Assembly: GCA_032158295.1 (NCBI GenBank)
Contig: CM063252.1
Location: forward strand, 16,292,138-16,356,137
Reading direction: 5' to 3'
Length of the DNA: 64,000 nucleotides
Source: Pycnopodia helianthoides
Lineage: Eukaryota > Echinodermata > Asteroidea > Forcipulatida > Asteriidae
Shown here: piece by piece, positions 12,199-25,780 of the stretch
Layout of the letters: the number at the start of each line of letters is the position of its first letter
Numbering within the stretch: position 1 is the stretch's first letter
Program-made: the position numbers and the translations under genes
The notes under the pieces: model-generated
Databases searched by the model: none
Told to the model about the DNA's origin: nothing
The model's input: only the letters and a program-made list of their open reading frames with translations

Positions 12199-12935
12199 CC
12201 AGAAACCAGTGGTGTATACAGCCTTAAATTACATGGAGCTTATTGATAGTCTTCAATCAAACACTCTTGACCTATTCACCATTCATATTATGATAGCCAA
12301 TAACAGTGCATTATGCACATTGTATGATCAACCTGATCTACAGTACTGGAAAGTGATAACCTATCTCATACATACGATATGTATGTAGTTACTCATGTAC
12401 ATACTTCACGTACAATATGTGCCTTTTAGCACACCGGGCAATGAGATGTACTTGTTCTACATGTAGACTATACATGATGCTCGTTCATGTCCAGTAGGCC
12501 TATGTGCTAAAATTAGTCATTGTACGCTCAATCAAAGCACCAATGAGCAATTTTCCTTTCTTACTACTTTCCTAGCAGTACATGTAAACAATACATGATG
12601 AAACACATACCTATTCAATATGTGTGTTTCCTTAGTCATGAACATTTTGCCCAACACTTTCTCTGATGAACAAGTACATCGAAAAGCCAATTGTACATGC
12701 AATGCTTAACTTGCATCTACTACCTGAGAGTGCCTGTTTTAATTTGTTATCACTTATTTGTCTTAGATATGGCTAAGTTGTGAATGGCGAAAGGTCAATG
12801 TAAATTACCTCGTTCCCTTGGTAATCCATCCAACAGTATCTCTCTATGGCATTGGGAGGAGTGATTTAGGGGGGAAAACTTCATGAGTTTACTAAGGGAT
12901 CTAGTGTTACCCTTGAGCTTTATTTCACTTTTCCC

Positions 12936-13690
12936 AACAGGGCTCTGGTATGTGTTTTTGGTTGCCTAACAGGGGCTAGTGGTCAGTTGTTGGTTGCCCA
13001 ACAGGGGCTACTTGTTGGTTGCCCAACATAGGCTGGTGGTTGGTTGCCCAACATTGGCTGGTGGTCAGTTGTGGGTCGCCCAACAGGGGGTTAATGATGG
13101 GGGTTATTGGTTGCCCAACAGGGGCTAGTGGTCAGTTGTTGGTTGCCCAACAGGGACTAGTGGTTGGTTGCTCAACATGGGCTGGTGGTTGGTTGCCCAA
13201 CATTGGCTGGTGGTCTGTTGTGGGTCGCCCAACAGGGGGTTAATGATGGGTGTTATTGGTTGCCCAACAGGTTGGAGTTGTTGGTTGCCCAACAGCTAGG
13301 GGCTAGTGGTCAGTTTTTGGTTGCCCAACAGGGGCTTGATGTTAGTTGTTGGTTGCCCAACAGGGGCTAGTGATTAGTTGTTGGTTGCCCAACAGGTTGG
13401 TGTTGTTGGTTGCCCAACAGGGTACTAATGGTAGTGCACTTTATTGGTTGCCCAATAGGCACCAGTGGTCAGTTGTTGTCTATGAATCAGTTTGCCCAGT
13501 AGGGGCTATATTGGTAATTTTGGTACATGTGTATCACTTTGCCCAACAAGGGGCAGTCATTGCAACATTGTCACTGAATACATCAGTTTGCCCAATAGGA
13601 GCTGTAGTAGGAAAAGGGTCTGTAATGACTGGCACCTTGTATCGTGTACATCGGTTTGCCCAAAACAGGGGGGGAATTATGGGTGTCCCC
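12936..13690. repeat. Minisatellite with core TTGGTTGCCCAACAGGGGCT
   Basis: About twenty copies of a unit of roughly 25-40 bp in which 'ggttgcccaacaggggct' alternates with a variable 'agtggtcagttgt' spacer; 'ttgcccaa' is a small palindrome (ttggttgcccaa) in each. A longer block (about 12970-13097) is repeated at about 13108-13260. The right end decays into 'gtttgcccaa(t/c)a' units spaced 60-70 bp apart. Frames across it are repeat artefacts. Confidence 0.85.
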
Positions 13691-13739
13691 ATTGTGGCTA
13701 ATAAAACAAATTGTTCCCCTCAATGGGGCTAAAGGGCGA

Positions 13740-16027
13740 CATAAGTGGGTACATTTCACTTCACTTATTTTAGGGGGCTTGTAGTGGGTTCATAGAGGGT
13801 AAACTTAAAACACACTGCCTAACAGGCTTAGTGGACACTATGTAGTATGTCCATCTGGGACTAGTTGTTGGGAACGAGGCTGGGCAATACCAAGCAAGGT
13901 TGAGTTAGACATTGTCCTGAAAGTTCTTCCATTTAAACTAATAAAGGTCCGTTAAATGCAAAGCCCCCCAAAAAGTTGTGATATACTGGCAAATTCGATC
14001 TAACTAATCAGCAGAATACCTTCTGATATTGATTTATATTTTGGTATATTCTGAGGACTTTGTTCCCATAGACTGGCTGTGATCAGTTTATCCTTGATTT
14101 CCGGACATCACATTACCAATTGCTTCTACATTGTAAGTGCCCACAGTAAGGCAGCAACTTACATTATGATTGCTACTGAGACAGTTGGGAGAATTATTCA
14201 CCGGCTCTAGAACCAGGAGTGAAGTCATTTTTGATCATCACATCATGATGGAAGTAGGTGGTTTTTTTGAGACTCCACCCCCCTTCATACTTGAGGGTTA
14301 CCTAAACTTTAGCTTAACATGTTACTGCATAATTTTATCCCATTGTGTACACATCGAAAGGTTGGCTAGTTTTCATTCGAATGTGAAGAACTTTCAGGAC
14401 TTTAATTATCCAAGGTATCAGTTTAAGGTCCAAAAATGCTTGGGGCAATGCAAAAACATTTAAATATTACCAACAAGTTTGGTAATAAAGACTGTTTCTA
14501 AAATGATTGGATTAAGGTGATTGGGTGACTTCATTAGTTGCTTTTGTCAATCACATAAAGCATGTACAATTTTTAGTATCAGACCAACATTTTTTTTATT
14601 TGAGGGTTAATTATGAATTTCAATTTTTCCATTTGATTTTTTGGTCATGATAACATGTTAAGACTGTCAACCTTCACTGGTTGATAGCAGTTATAAAAAG
14701 CCAATCTCAAAGAACTGGTTGTATTTTTGGTTCTGACGTGACGTGTAAACACTGATACTTAAACATGAGTCACCTGAATACCCCAAGCCTGAATTCAAAG
14801 TTTAAGGTTGCTCAGATTTAGCAAAAATCAATCAAGGCATTGACCATTCAAATATAGAAACTTCTATATGGGGTTTTTTCTGTTGCACTTTAAGGACATC
14901 AAAGTGTATTCACAAGTACATTCATGTACAGGTTTACTGGGTGTTAATATATTGACACTTAATGCTTTGGACATAAAGCCCCATAATGCATTGCTTCCTT
15001 CATTTGGTGAAGTTTGAGATAGTTCTCTAGGTAGGTTTGACAGTAGCTGCTAGTCCAGATTAAGTCCCTCTCTACCCAGGATATGGGTATCATTGAGGGT
15101 AGTGTCTGTATAACTAAAATCTGCTACTGTAATGTATCCTCACCTAGTAAGGGTATCTAGGTGGACTGTGCCTGCATTATTTTTGGAACCACTAATGTGG
15201 GCATCTGGTGGTGCTTTGCCTGCTTGATGAATAGCTTCACTGTACCCATTAGGGACATAGCGTCATGCATCATCAGCAAAGGACTGGCCTGAATATATTT
15301 ACCATACTGCATATCAACTTTCTAATTCAGGGATGTCGCAGATCAAGTATCATCAGCAAACAATTAAACTAAATATACTGCATGTCCATTTTCACCAACA
15401 ATTTGTATCTTATATCGAATGACCTGTGGCCATCTTGGTTTGCTGCAACACACACAAGACTAAGAATAAGGCACTCATCTTATAGTAATAGACTAGTGTC
15501 TCACTAAGTGGTTACTGCAATGACCGAGTTTGGGGAATTTGACAGCAACTGTCATGTTTCTTCTCGAGAAAAATCTCCCCATTTGAAGTAAAGATACTTG
15601 TTCAGAACAGAAACAATTCTAGATATTCATTGCAGGCACAGAGTACATATCAAATAGTGTTTCTTAGGTCTGAAGACAATCAGTCTCCATTTTAAACCCT
15701 AAGACCTTGGTCAATGCCTTGATTGATATTCAACCCTAACATGCTTGGTATTGCCTTTGATTGAAGACTATCAGTGCATGGCTGAGGATGTATAGTTACA
15801 GTACATGAATTCTAACTTCAATTAAAGTTACCATGGACCTATCTAACAGGACTGGTACCCTGTGTCTAACACCACAGTTTCTGTCAATACTGAGGGACCC
15901 ACCACATCGTCCCATGTGCAGCCCTAGTCTATAGTATGGTGCCCTAACTTTGCACACCAGGCCATTCCTCTACAGGAGTTTTTAAAGAGTTTGGCACCCC
16001 GATGTTTTCCCAGTGTTGGGATCAGTT
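13740..16027. other. Non-coding stretch, nothing recognised
   Basis: No conserved frame, array or inverted element found. The 97-codon frame at 14170 has no protein-like features. Confidence 0.35.
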
Positions 16028-16028
16028 C

Positions 16029-16177
16029 CACAGTTTGGCCAGGAACTACCATGATTGTACAGTTTGGCCAGGAACTACCATGATTTCATAGTTTGGCCAG
16101 GAACTGCCATGATTTTACAGTTCGGCCAGGAACTTCCATGATTTTACAGTTTGGCCAGGAACTACCATGATTATACA
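16029..16177. repeat. 30-bp tandem repeat, five copies
   Basis: Unit 'cagtttggccaggaactacc' plus 'atgattgta', copies differing at one to three positions. Confidence 0.85.
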
Positions 16178-16258
16178 TGTAGATTTGGCACAAAACGTCC
16201 CCAGTATTAGACATAAGTATTTTTATTGAAAAAAAAACTTTTTCCGACTTGTTACAAT

Positions 16259-16336
16259 TCAGCTCAAATACTGACATCTTTGAAGTTACAAGTTAAAATA
16301 GTTTACTCCGCCATTGGAAATGGATCCTTATCCAAG
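16259..16336 (+). other. Candidate exon, weak
   Basis: Between a good acceptor (ttgttacaattcag) and a strong donor (TCCAAG|gtaagc) one frame reads QILTSLKLQVKIVYSAIGNG, then SLSK. The hydrophobic pattern is reminiscent of a beta-strand pair, but length and context do not allow a family call. Only weak splice-signal evidence. Confidence 0.15.
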
Positions 16337-19300
16337 GTAAGCCACTTTGATTTTTGTGTATTATTCAAGTCTATGAGAATCACATTGAGGCTCAAGTCTC
16401 CAACAGACTGCTGCCTTCTCATCTACGTTGTCATGGTGATTTTCCAGAAAGTTTGTATTTTTAGCAGTGCACTGTCATGCAGGAGAGATTTTCAACTGTT
16501 TTAAAATTCTCCTTAGTTGTTTTTTTGCCTTCCTGAAATCTTGAAATAGTGAAATAGATTTTAAAAATACCTGCTGTGCAGTTCTGTTATTGTTTTCGAT
16601 GCAATTTTAACACATATTGTATCAACAGTTTTTTTTCTGTTTAAAGTAATTTGTTGATTTCATATCAAGATATTGAGGAGTATCCACTTGGATTTGAAGA
16701 TACTTTGTTGAAATCATTTGGACATTTTTTTGTACAGAACCTAGATTTGTCTCTTCAGTAAGAGATAGTTTGAACAAACTTAGTTTGTTGCAAACATTTG
16801 AAACATCAGTTTATATGTTACTCATTCTTAGTTGAGTATGATTTTGCCTCTTACGTAGGATTTAATTATTAACAAGCTGCAATTTTGCAGAAAGTATGTT
16901 TTCCATTCTTCAGTATGATTTTTAGCTGTAGGGTAGTTCAACATTTTTGAACTAGAACTAGCATTTTCTAAGTGCTATTGGTGAAATGGCAACCTTTTCA
17001 ATCCAAGTTTGAGGATACTTTGGTTAATGCTTTCAGTCTTTAAATTTTGTGACTTTTTACAAACTTTTGCAAGGAAGACTATAATTGATTTGTCACCAAA
17101 CTAAATTTCTGAAAATAGTTCATTCATTTTTACTTCATTCACTATTATCTCATTCATTTGTTAGATTACACGAGGTTGGTTTTTATTTGCTGGATTTTTA
17201 GATAGACTTTGAAAATTTAACACCCTGTTACAAAAGGACTTGTGGATATTGGTTTGTATTTTTTAAAAAGAGTATTACAATACTGTTTTGAAAAAATCGT
17301 TGTTCACTGTTTGTGCTGATGAATCTGTTTGTCTATTTGATTTACTTTGGATTTTGTTTGCTTTCCTAAAGATTGTGTATTGCTCTTTTTAATGTACACT
17401 TTTCCTAGAAATGACTAAACTTGATTTTTGAAACACAAAGCAGAGAGTGGTTTAGATAGTGATCGTTCAACAAATGATTGGTTGGCTTAGACATTGTGAC
17501 CAAAAATCCTTTGTATGGCAAACATCTAAGAAATACTGTACAAAAATGTACATTTGCAGATATTCCATTCTCATGGATCAAAACACCATGATGCAATTAC
17601 TCCTGAAATGTACAGTTCAGAGTAGACTTGAAGGCAATTTCTTCCATGTGCAATCCCCGGAGTGGAAGATGGATACATCCTCCTCTGTGGAAAGAAAACT
17701 GGTTATTATAGTTCAAAGGACCCTTACCATGTTGTAGCCAACTGCGGGTCTTTGATTCATCCAGACTGCCAAGGATTGGGAAGGTTGACACACCACAAAC
17801 AGCCAAACACCTTCAAATGCAGACAGAGGACAACTCGCCGACCAGCCTGCCGACACCTGCGGGCGGGGAACACTCTTGCAAGCTCCACAGTGGCTTGCAC
17901 GCACCGAGGTGCCTTGAGAGGGGAGGGGATACATTCTTATTTTCTGTTGGTAAAATACAATAATAATATTCCATTAGTAACAAAATTGTTCACTGGAAAA
18001 AATGGGCAAATAAATGTGTCGTTATTGATTTTGAAATTTCAAAGGAAGATCCAGAATTTAGATGTAAGCTTTTGATGACGATTTGTCCATGCTGCTAAAA
18101 ATGTTAAATGTGGTGTACAAGATTGGCTAAAGTACTTCAGAAGAGCTTCACTAAAAACAAATTACGATGAAATGCAACATGAAAGTGTTTATTGAGATTT
18201 GTTTTCCCATAAGCCTAGCAGTCTCATAAGAAAAGAGATCTAAGACTATTTGGTCAAATTATTTTTCAATGAATAGCAACTGGATCAGAGAAATTTTTAA
18301 TTTTGTGAACTTGCTGTTTGCTCAGAGAGTGGCTTGTAGTAAAAGGATACCATAAATTCTATTGAAAAAAAAAAAAACATAACTTTCCGTCAGTATCAAA
18401 ATTTTTAATTGAAAAAATTGCTGTGAATGTAAAAGGAAGATCCAGAATTTAGATGTCTGCTTTTAAAGACGTTATTTACCAGTTCTTAAAAAAAGATCCA
18501 GTATGTTTTTTTGTAAGGCCTTTTTAAAGAGTGTTTAAAAAAGAAAAAAAGGAAAAAAAAACAAAAAAAAACTATCAATAAGGTAGTATAGTAGTGACAA
18601 CAATAACATCAGCTGTTCCAGCCAATGTATTGTACATGTTTTAGATATTTTTCAGTGTAAATGTTTTTTTGAGTCTAATAGTTTTAAGCTCAGAAGTACA
18701 TTTATAACCAATCTTGTACCCAACTACCAACAACATTATAGACTCACCCTCCACTCTCTTACTAAGTAAATTAACTTACAATATTTAGGATATACCAGCC
18801 TCTCACAAGTAAGCTATACTTAATTTCATGATTTGCATGTAACTTGAGTAACGCCAGTATAAAATTCTTAACATCATGATGCCAAAAAAGGTGAATCGAA
18901 TGGAATTCTAATATTTCTGGTTTTGGATAGGACAAATGAATCCAGCACATATTACAACATCAAAGATTTTAGTATCACAAGAACAAATCATGTTTTCCAT
19001 TGGTTCAGTTCTTGCCTAACTTTGTTTTTATTTTCAGTAACTTGATTTTTGAAAGTTCTGATTTCTGTGAAACAGGCCTGTATTTGCTATGGGGTTCTGG
19101 GTCTGGGCATACATGTCTAACACCACCGTGCCAAAAAAGTGGGAAATCAAGATTGTTTTGTTTTGTTTTGATGTGTTATAATTTTGTTCAGGGAAATTTT
19201 GTGATCGATTTCTAGATAGTTAAACATTCACTCCCAATCCAGAAAGATGGAACCCTGTTTGCGCATGCCTGCTGTGAGAGGCTGTTCATAGCATTATTTA

Positions 19301-19404
19301 GAACTACAAATACAGTTAAAAATACTAATTACCCTCTGTTCATGCATGAATTCCTAAGTGCTAACATTCACTTGAATGCACTTGGATTTAAAGTAAAATC
19401 CATA
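16337..19404. other. AT-rich non-coding stretch with minor repeats
   Basis: 'aaggaagatccagaatttag' occurs at 18042 and again at 18434 in similar surroundings, a diverged duplication. 17840-17918 is the inverted partner of 6826-6905. A/T homopolymers are common near 18550-18580. No gene recognised. Confidence 0.35.
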
Positions 19405-19790
19405 AGATTATTGAAACTTAACTCCTGCACTGTTCCTACTTTAGGTCTATCAAGTTATAAACACTAACATTGGTTGAATTATTGTGAAACACTAGACCTA
19501 ACTCGAAATACTTAATTTTAACATGAACTTTCTTCCCATTAAGTAAGATTGAAGTCTTTGCATGGTACATGAAGTAAGAAGTGGGTAGATTTATGGATAT
19601 TATTGAAACAATTCCTGCACTATACTATTCAAGGTCACCAAGTTACAAACACCTAGCATTGGTTTTCAATTCTTTTGAAGTGCAACACTGAACTTTTAAA
19701 TACCTCATTTTAAAATACACTTTCTACTCATGAAGTAAGATTTCAAGCTTTGCCTGGTGCATGAAGTTATAACTGGGTAGGTTTACATAG
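19405..19790. repeat. Diverged two-copy tandem repeat, about 190 bp
   Basis: The order 'attgaaac..aa..cctgcact', 'caagttacaaacac', 'cattggtt', 'catgaagtaag' appears twice in succession. Confidence 0.55.
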
Positions 19791-20164
19791 TTTAGGGATG
19801 ACATTTATATGAATTCAATCTCTATCCGTGGAAGTGTGGTTGTGATAAGAACCAGGGTTGAGATAAAGTAGAGTCTTGACATTTCTAAAAGAGTACTCTG
19901 CTCATTATCCTCTTATTGTTCATTGCTCTTAGTCATAGATATAACAGTTTGAAAACTGTGCATACCAAAACGTCTCACTTGATGTTTTAGTGTGCGTAAA
20001 AAAAACCACACATTTGGTGTTAGGGCGGAGTTGACAAAGTATTCACAATTACCATTTTCCCTTATCTCACACATTAAGTTCACTCATTGGTTTTCATGAG
20101 AGGCTACATGTATTGACAAATAAGCAGGAAATATTTTTTGGTATCAAAAATACTATTGCTGGTT

Positions 20165-20660
20165 TTAAGAGAGAACCTATCGATGACCTATTTCCGAATC
20201 CCTTTTTGTTTTAGTCCTACAAGCTTTTGACAAATTAGTAGGAAGTATTCTGTTTGAATCCTATCTCATTTAGTACTAATAATGGTTTAAGAGAGAACCT
20301 ATTGATAACCTGTTCAGAATTCCCCTTTTCTATTTTAGTCCTACATGTTTTTGAGAAATTAATAGGAAATGTTCTGTTTGAGTCCTATCTCATTTAGTAC
20401 TCTTGCCGATTTAAGGGAGAATCTATATTGGCAACCTTTCAGAAGCCACTTTTCTGTTGTTCCAATTCCCTAAACTTGCACCTATCAGTATTTTGGCTGG
20501 GTTTTGAGGGGAACCTTTTGGCAGCCTATTCATAGCCAGTTTTTCTGTTTGATTCCTAACCCCTTCAGTACTTTTGCTGGTTTAAGGGGGAACATATTGG
20601 CTACCTATTCAGAAGCCACTCTTCTGTTCGAGTCCTTGTTGGTTTTAGGAAGATGCTACA
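20165..20660. repeat. Tandem repeat with unit about 85-122 bp
   Basis: 'agagagaacctat(c/t)gat(g/a)acc' recurs near 20169, 20290, 20413, 20504 and 20588, each followed by 'ttttagtcctac' or a decayed version and 'gtttga(g/a)tcctatctcatt'. Copies diverge from left to right. Confidence 0.7.
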
Positions 20661-21640
20661 ACTATTCTCAAAACTTAGAAACGCTGTTTACTTTTTAATC
20701 AGCCTGTCCTTTTTAGTACAGTTTTTGTCTTAGAAGGCTGTTGAAAAATGATTTCTCAATTCTCCTAGTTCAACCTATGTCACTACACTAATCCTATAGA
20801 CGTTCATGCATGAACAGATATATCCCATAATGCAAAAATTTTACTGTAAAGATGCTAGGTCCGATTTTTGGCCGATTTACAAAAATTTAGATTTTATTGC
20901 ATTTGCAAATGTATTTTTATAGATTCAAAAAAGTATTAGCTTTCATTTGAGGTCCTGCACGAAAAACAATATCAGCCATTGATAAGGGGTAGTTATTAGA
21001 AATGAAATTGAAATATTTTGTATCAGCCATGTACAAACAATTTTGCACTGTTACATGTATTTTGTGCATTGTCTGTGGCATATGTGAAAGTTTAAAAAAA
21101 TTGTTTTCATTTCGTAACAGCCTAATCTGTCAAAATTCGTTCAGAGAAAAAATTATTTAAAACATTTCTTTCGGCAAAAAATCGGCCACGCAAAACTTAA
21201 AGCTAATTTGATTTACTTTTAAGCTTATTTAGTAGAGTTGTATTAACTGATTGAAGAAAGTATGACCCTGACTGTCCTAAGGATTTTTACTTTCAAACAT
21301 TGACATTGATTCATTGTTTTTTAAATACTACACAAACAGTCTGGTCCTTGTACGTTGATCTCATTGAGGTTCCAAAGAGTACAATGTCAATGTGGGCTCA
21401 GAAATGTCTCTAGCCTTGCATATACTAGTCGTCTTAACAGAACATCTCATCTCATTTGTATCTCAAGTGTTCAAAGAGTCTGCAGGAATCATGTCTCCAA
21501 TCCAGGCTTTGAGATGTAGCATCAGATAATTCTAGTGCTGCATCACAAAGCCAACAGTGAGTTTGGGTTTATTCATGTCCAAAATGTTCTCAGAGTCTTT
21601 GCTGTAACGTCGGTCTCCTCCAGCTTGGCGTAGAATCTTT
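20661..21640. other. AT-rich stretch, nothing recognised
   Basis: No frame, array or inverted repeat identified. Confidence 0.35.
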
Positions 21641-21644
21641 CACT

Positions 21645-22140
21645 ATGGGTTCATGATGATTCAATGTTCAGAAAATCCTTGCAGAAAAGATGTCAATCTC
21701 CTCCAGTAGTGCATCTTGCAGCTTGCATACGGCATGCATTGATTGGATGTGCCATATTTTCACAGAGTCTTTGCTGGAATGGAACTTGTAGCATGTGTCA
21801 ATGATGTTTCAGTGTTCCGAAAATCCTTGAAGAAATGATGTCAATCTCCTCAAGTAGTGCATCTTGCATTGATGGGATGTCCATATGTTCACAGAGTATT
21901 TGCTGGAATGGAACTTGTAGCATGTGTCGATGTTTCAGTGTTCCGAAAATCCTTGAAGAATTGATGTCAATCTCCTCAAGTAGTACATCTCATACAGTGT
22001 GCATTGTTGGGATGTTCACAGAGTCTTTGCTGGAATGAAACTTGTAGCATGGGTTGACGATGTTTCAGAGTTCAGACAATCCTTGAAGAAATCATGTCAA
22101 TCTCCTCAAGTAGTACATCTTGCAGCTTGCATGCAGCGAG
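21645..22140. repeat. Tandem repeat, unit about 125-145 bp, four copies
   Basis: Each copy holds 'atgtcaatctcctcaagtag', 'cagagt(c/a)tttgctggaatg' and 'gaacttgtagcatg'. The open frames over this block (Ser- and Cys-rich) come from the repeat itself. Confidence 0.8.
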
Positions 22141-22765
22141 GGTTAGAGTCTTTGAAGAAAGTTCGTCTCCTGCTCAAGTATTCCATAACAACTTCCTTCC
22201 CATTAAATAGTTGATTCTGCAAATAATACACAAGGAAACACAACAACTATTATTAGATTCTACAAGTGGTGTACACATAAAGAGTAGCATGCAAGTATGT
22301 TCATGTAATCTATTCGTATCAAAATCAGAATGAGTGATTCAAGTCTGATTTATCTTGTGAGGAAAGGGATAAATCCCATTTGGGATAATCAGAACATTAT
22401 TTCGAAGAACCACCAATCGCAAGAGCAATGTAATGGTCTCTGTAGCTTCCATTGCAATTTCAGATGTTTTTTTTTCTTAAGTTCTACTACAAAACTAGGC
22501 AAGAAGGGGGGTTTGAATGCTCTAATGTTCAAATGTTTTTTGTTCAATTTTACAGACATAACAAGTTTACTCAAATGACTGGAATTTTTTAAAGTAGTCT
22601 TTGAAATGTATCCATGCTGTATTTTTTAAAGTGCATTTTAACGCTTTCAACTCACTCGTAATGGTAAGAAGTTGTTGCACTGACATGATGAGAAATTTAT
22701 TTACAATTTTCAACAATCACACAATACCACCCCCTGAGGCTTTCATCAAATGAGATTGTTCCATC

Positions 22766-23156
22766 TTAAGGAACATTACAGAATTGGTAAGAAAAAAACT
22801 TGTAAAATATATTTTTTGATCACAGATTTACATAAAACTTACACGGTCTAATGATGATGATAGTAGAAGCATCCCTTGAAATATTTCTGTCTGAAATGCC
22901 ATATTTGATGAGAAATGAATAAACTAATTTTCCGATTGGAATTTATCGCTCAGTGAGCGTTTTATTCATTTGTTGAATCTATACGATTTCATGCAAGTGT
23001 GTAATCGGTTTTTCACTATTTTCTGTGACCCAGATCGATCGATCGATCTCAAACTTCTACAGGTTTGTCAGTTTATGTAAATGGTGGATTACATAAAGTG
23101 CCTACACTGTCATAACTGTTTTGTTAGCAAAAACCAATTCTGTAATGTTCCTTTAA
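22766..23156 (+). mobile_element. TTAA-type MITE, family 1
   Basis: Starts TTAAGGAACATTACAGAAT, ends ACCAATTCTGTAATGTTCC plus TTTAA, about 391 bp. Same internal landmarks as the other copies: 'atgatgatgatagtagaa', 'cgctcagtgagcg' (a small palindrome) and 'tttctgtgacccag'. This copy has an expanded GATC run (gatcgatcgatcgatc at 23034-23049). Confidence 0.85.
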
Positions 23157-23902
23157 CCAAATAATGGTCTCTGTTTTCATCTTATATGTCTCCCGAAACA
23201 ATCAGCCCAATTTTGCAGCCTTCCATGTTGGACAACTTGATAATTTATATTAAAAAAAACTAAACTATAAGATCATTGGTTTTTGGAAAAGTAAGTTCAT
23301 GTCGATTCTCTAGTTCAATAAACATCCAACTAAGCTGTGAACAATTAAATCAAATAAACCTGATAACCCTTTAAATTCCAACTTGCATTTTTACAAAGTT
23401 GTTCAACTGTAATAATTCATTAATTCCCATGTTTGACATAACATCATCCTTTAAAATAAGTTTTGAATATTTCTTCTTAACTTTCAGTCTTTCAGTGAAA
23501 ATTTGGTGATACAACTTTGAAGCAAAGCTCATGTGAGTATTTTTATCAGTATCGATCAATACAGGTAGAAGATCAATCATTAGTGTTGCTAATTCTTATG
23601 GTATACTTATGTACAAGTAGCTCATTTTAGTCTGAAAACATCTTCTGAAAAAGTAAGACATTAAAACTTACCATTCTTGTGCTGAAAGTGTCTGTATAGA
23701 GACGGTGAACCTTACCAGGGTGGGTTGTGCCAGTCTGCCAATGTTCAGACTATGTAGACCCTAATGTGAAGTCTATTGAATGAACATAAAATAAACAGAT
23801 GTTTGAAATAGGTTGCATGTCTCGCGAGTATTCAAACATTATTGGGATCACTTTGGTCCCACGTACATTGCTTAAAAGCATGAAGGAAACACATTTGTGC
23901 AC

Positions 23903-24238
23903 TTAAAGGCCCTGTACACTATTGGTAAGATCGAAAAACACAATGTTCACAGATTCACACATAACTTACATGATTTAAAGTAAGTCATGGTAGAAAGGGT
24001 TCCTTAAAATATTTCTGCCTAAAATGCTATCGTTTCTGAGAAATGAATAAAACAACAGTTTTTATCGCCCACAGAAAACACATAAGGTCTCTTTTCACTA
24101 TTTTCTCGTGACCTCGATGACCAATTGAGCTCAAATTTTCACAGGTTTGTTATTTCATGTATATGGTTAATCACACAAAACATGAACTTTGTTTGCGACT
24201 GTTTTGTCAGCTCTACCAATCCTGTATAATACCTTTAA
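23903..24238 (+). mobile_element. TTAA-type MITE, family 2
   Basis: TTAA-bounded, 336 bp. Left end TTAAAGGCCCTGTACACTAT, right end ..TATAATACCTTTAA. Internal phrases such as 'ttttcactattttctcgtga' and 'gagctcaaattttcacaggt' are shared with families 1 and 3 in diverged form, so these families probably have a common origin. Confidence 0.82.
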
Positions 24239-24674
24239 ACGGATCCCAATGTTCGAATATGGGCAAGTTTTTGCACGATCTATAGTCAGTGAGCGTTATA
24301 GCATAATGGCTGGATGTCCTATTCACTGATCAAAACAACTGGGTATGATGATATTTGGCTGATCTGTAAGTGAGTGTAGTATGGTGAGGAAATATTGAAA
24401 TTCTTAAAACTTACCATCAAAATCATCTTCACATCAGATCGTGTTGGAGTCACCCCCCTCCCCCCCCTCCAATGCAGAAAACTGACTTTGATTCTTTGCA
24501 GCTGCATACAGTAGTTGAGATTATCAAACGTGTGAGATAGCTTTTTGCGGATTTCTGGCTGTAGGTTCAGTTGACTGATGGTACACATCTGTCCTAAACA
24601 TTAAAAAAGTGTTGTAATTAATATAAGCTGCTTTCTATAAAAGTGGAACTAGACAGCTTGAATGGAAGGGTATG

Positions 24675-25057
24675 TTAAAGGAACATTACAGAATTGGTAA
24701 GAAAAAAAAATTGTAAAATATACTTTTGATCACAGATTTACGCAAAACTTTTACGGTCTAATGATGATGATAGTAGAAAACATCCCTTGAAATATTTCTG
24801 TCTGAAATGTCATATTTGATGAGAAATGAATAAACCAATTTTCCGATTGGAGTTTATCGCTCAGTGAGCGTTTTATTCATTTGTTGAATCTATATGATTT
24901 CATGCAAATGTGTAATCGGTTTTTCACCATTTTCTCGTGACCCAGATCGATCTCAAATTCAGGTTTGTCAGTTTATGTATATGGTGGATTACATAAAGTC
25001 CTTACACTGCCAGCAACTGTTTTGTTAGCAAAAAACAGTTCTGTAATGTTCCTTTAA
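24675..25057 (+). mobile_element. TTAA-type MITE, family 1
   Basis: Complete copy with TTAA at 24675-24678 and 25054-25057, inverted ends AAGGAACATTACAGAATTGG and ..CTGTAATGTTCCTTTAA. About 383 bp, same orientation as every other family-1 copy in the window. Confidence 0.85.
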
Positions 25058-25473
25058 ACACTGTAATGTTTGAACATGTAATGTATCGTCCCTTTGATGG
25101 CTGCCATGACTAGTTGTTTGGTACAGAACACTTTGTCTAATCAAAAACTAGTGTACATTCTTTACCCCTTATGTAAAGTTTAGGATTTACAGGACCTATT
25201 TCATGTCCAATGTTCTCCATATCATTAATTACTCGGCAACCATGAGGCAAAGGCTTTTACTGCACTGGTCTTAAACTTGATTCCCTTTTCAAAATAACCC
25301 TTTGGACTTAAAAAGTGTCTATAGTTGTTGAAGGCCCATTGCACAATCAGGTATCCATCATGCTGGAACAATATCATCACAGCTGGCTCATCATCAGCAT
25401 TGTGCAGTTTTCACCTTCATGTGTGTCACACCACAAATCGATGCAAATCCTTTTGCAATCAAACACATTTTAA

Positions 25474-25736
25474 ATATATGTGATGCGATCAAGCTAAATG
25501 AGTTGTTTGTCGGTAAATGCATTATTGAATAACAGGCTAAATTACGTCGACAGGGGTGTACATTTCTATACATCTCTTGGTGTTTTTACTTCCATAACTT
25601 TTGAACCAAAGGGGGTATCAACATGGGGTTTTCATATCCTTAAAGCTGAGATTGTACGTCTTGCAAATACATAAAAAAACAAAAATTGACAAGGGTCGAC
25701 AAAAGACTCATTTAGCTTGAACGCATCACATATATG
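25474..25736. mobile_element. MITE, 263 bp, with 27-bp inverted ends
   Basis: Left end atatatgtgatgcgatcaag followed by ctaaatg is answered by catttagcttgaacgcatca followed by catatat, 26 of 27 positions pairing. Non-coding interior. Confidence 0.75.
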
Positions 25737-25780
25737 CATTATATCTTTTAATTACTGACACATACCCTTTCTTGATACAG

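Noticed and set aside
13019..13732. Gly/Val-rich frames in the minisatellite
   Set aside because: Frames arise from the repeat unit lacking stops; no start context or conserved ends.
17662..18075. 137-codon plus frame with several Cys and His residues
   Set aside because: Cys/His spacing does not match a zinc-finger class, and part of the frame lies in the dispersed repeat shared with 6826-6905.
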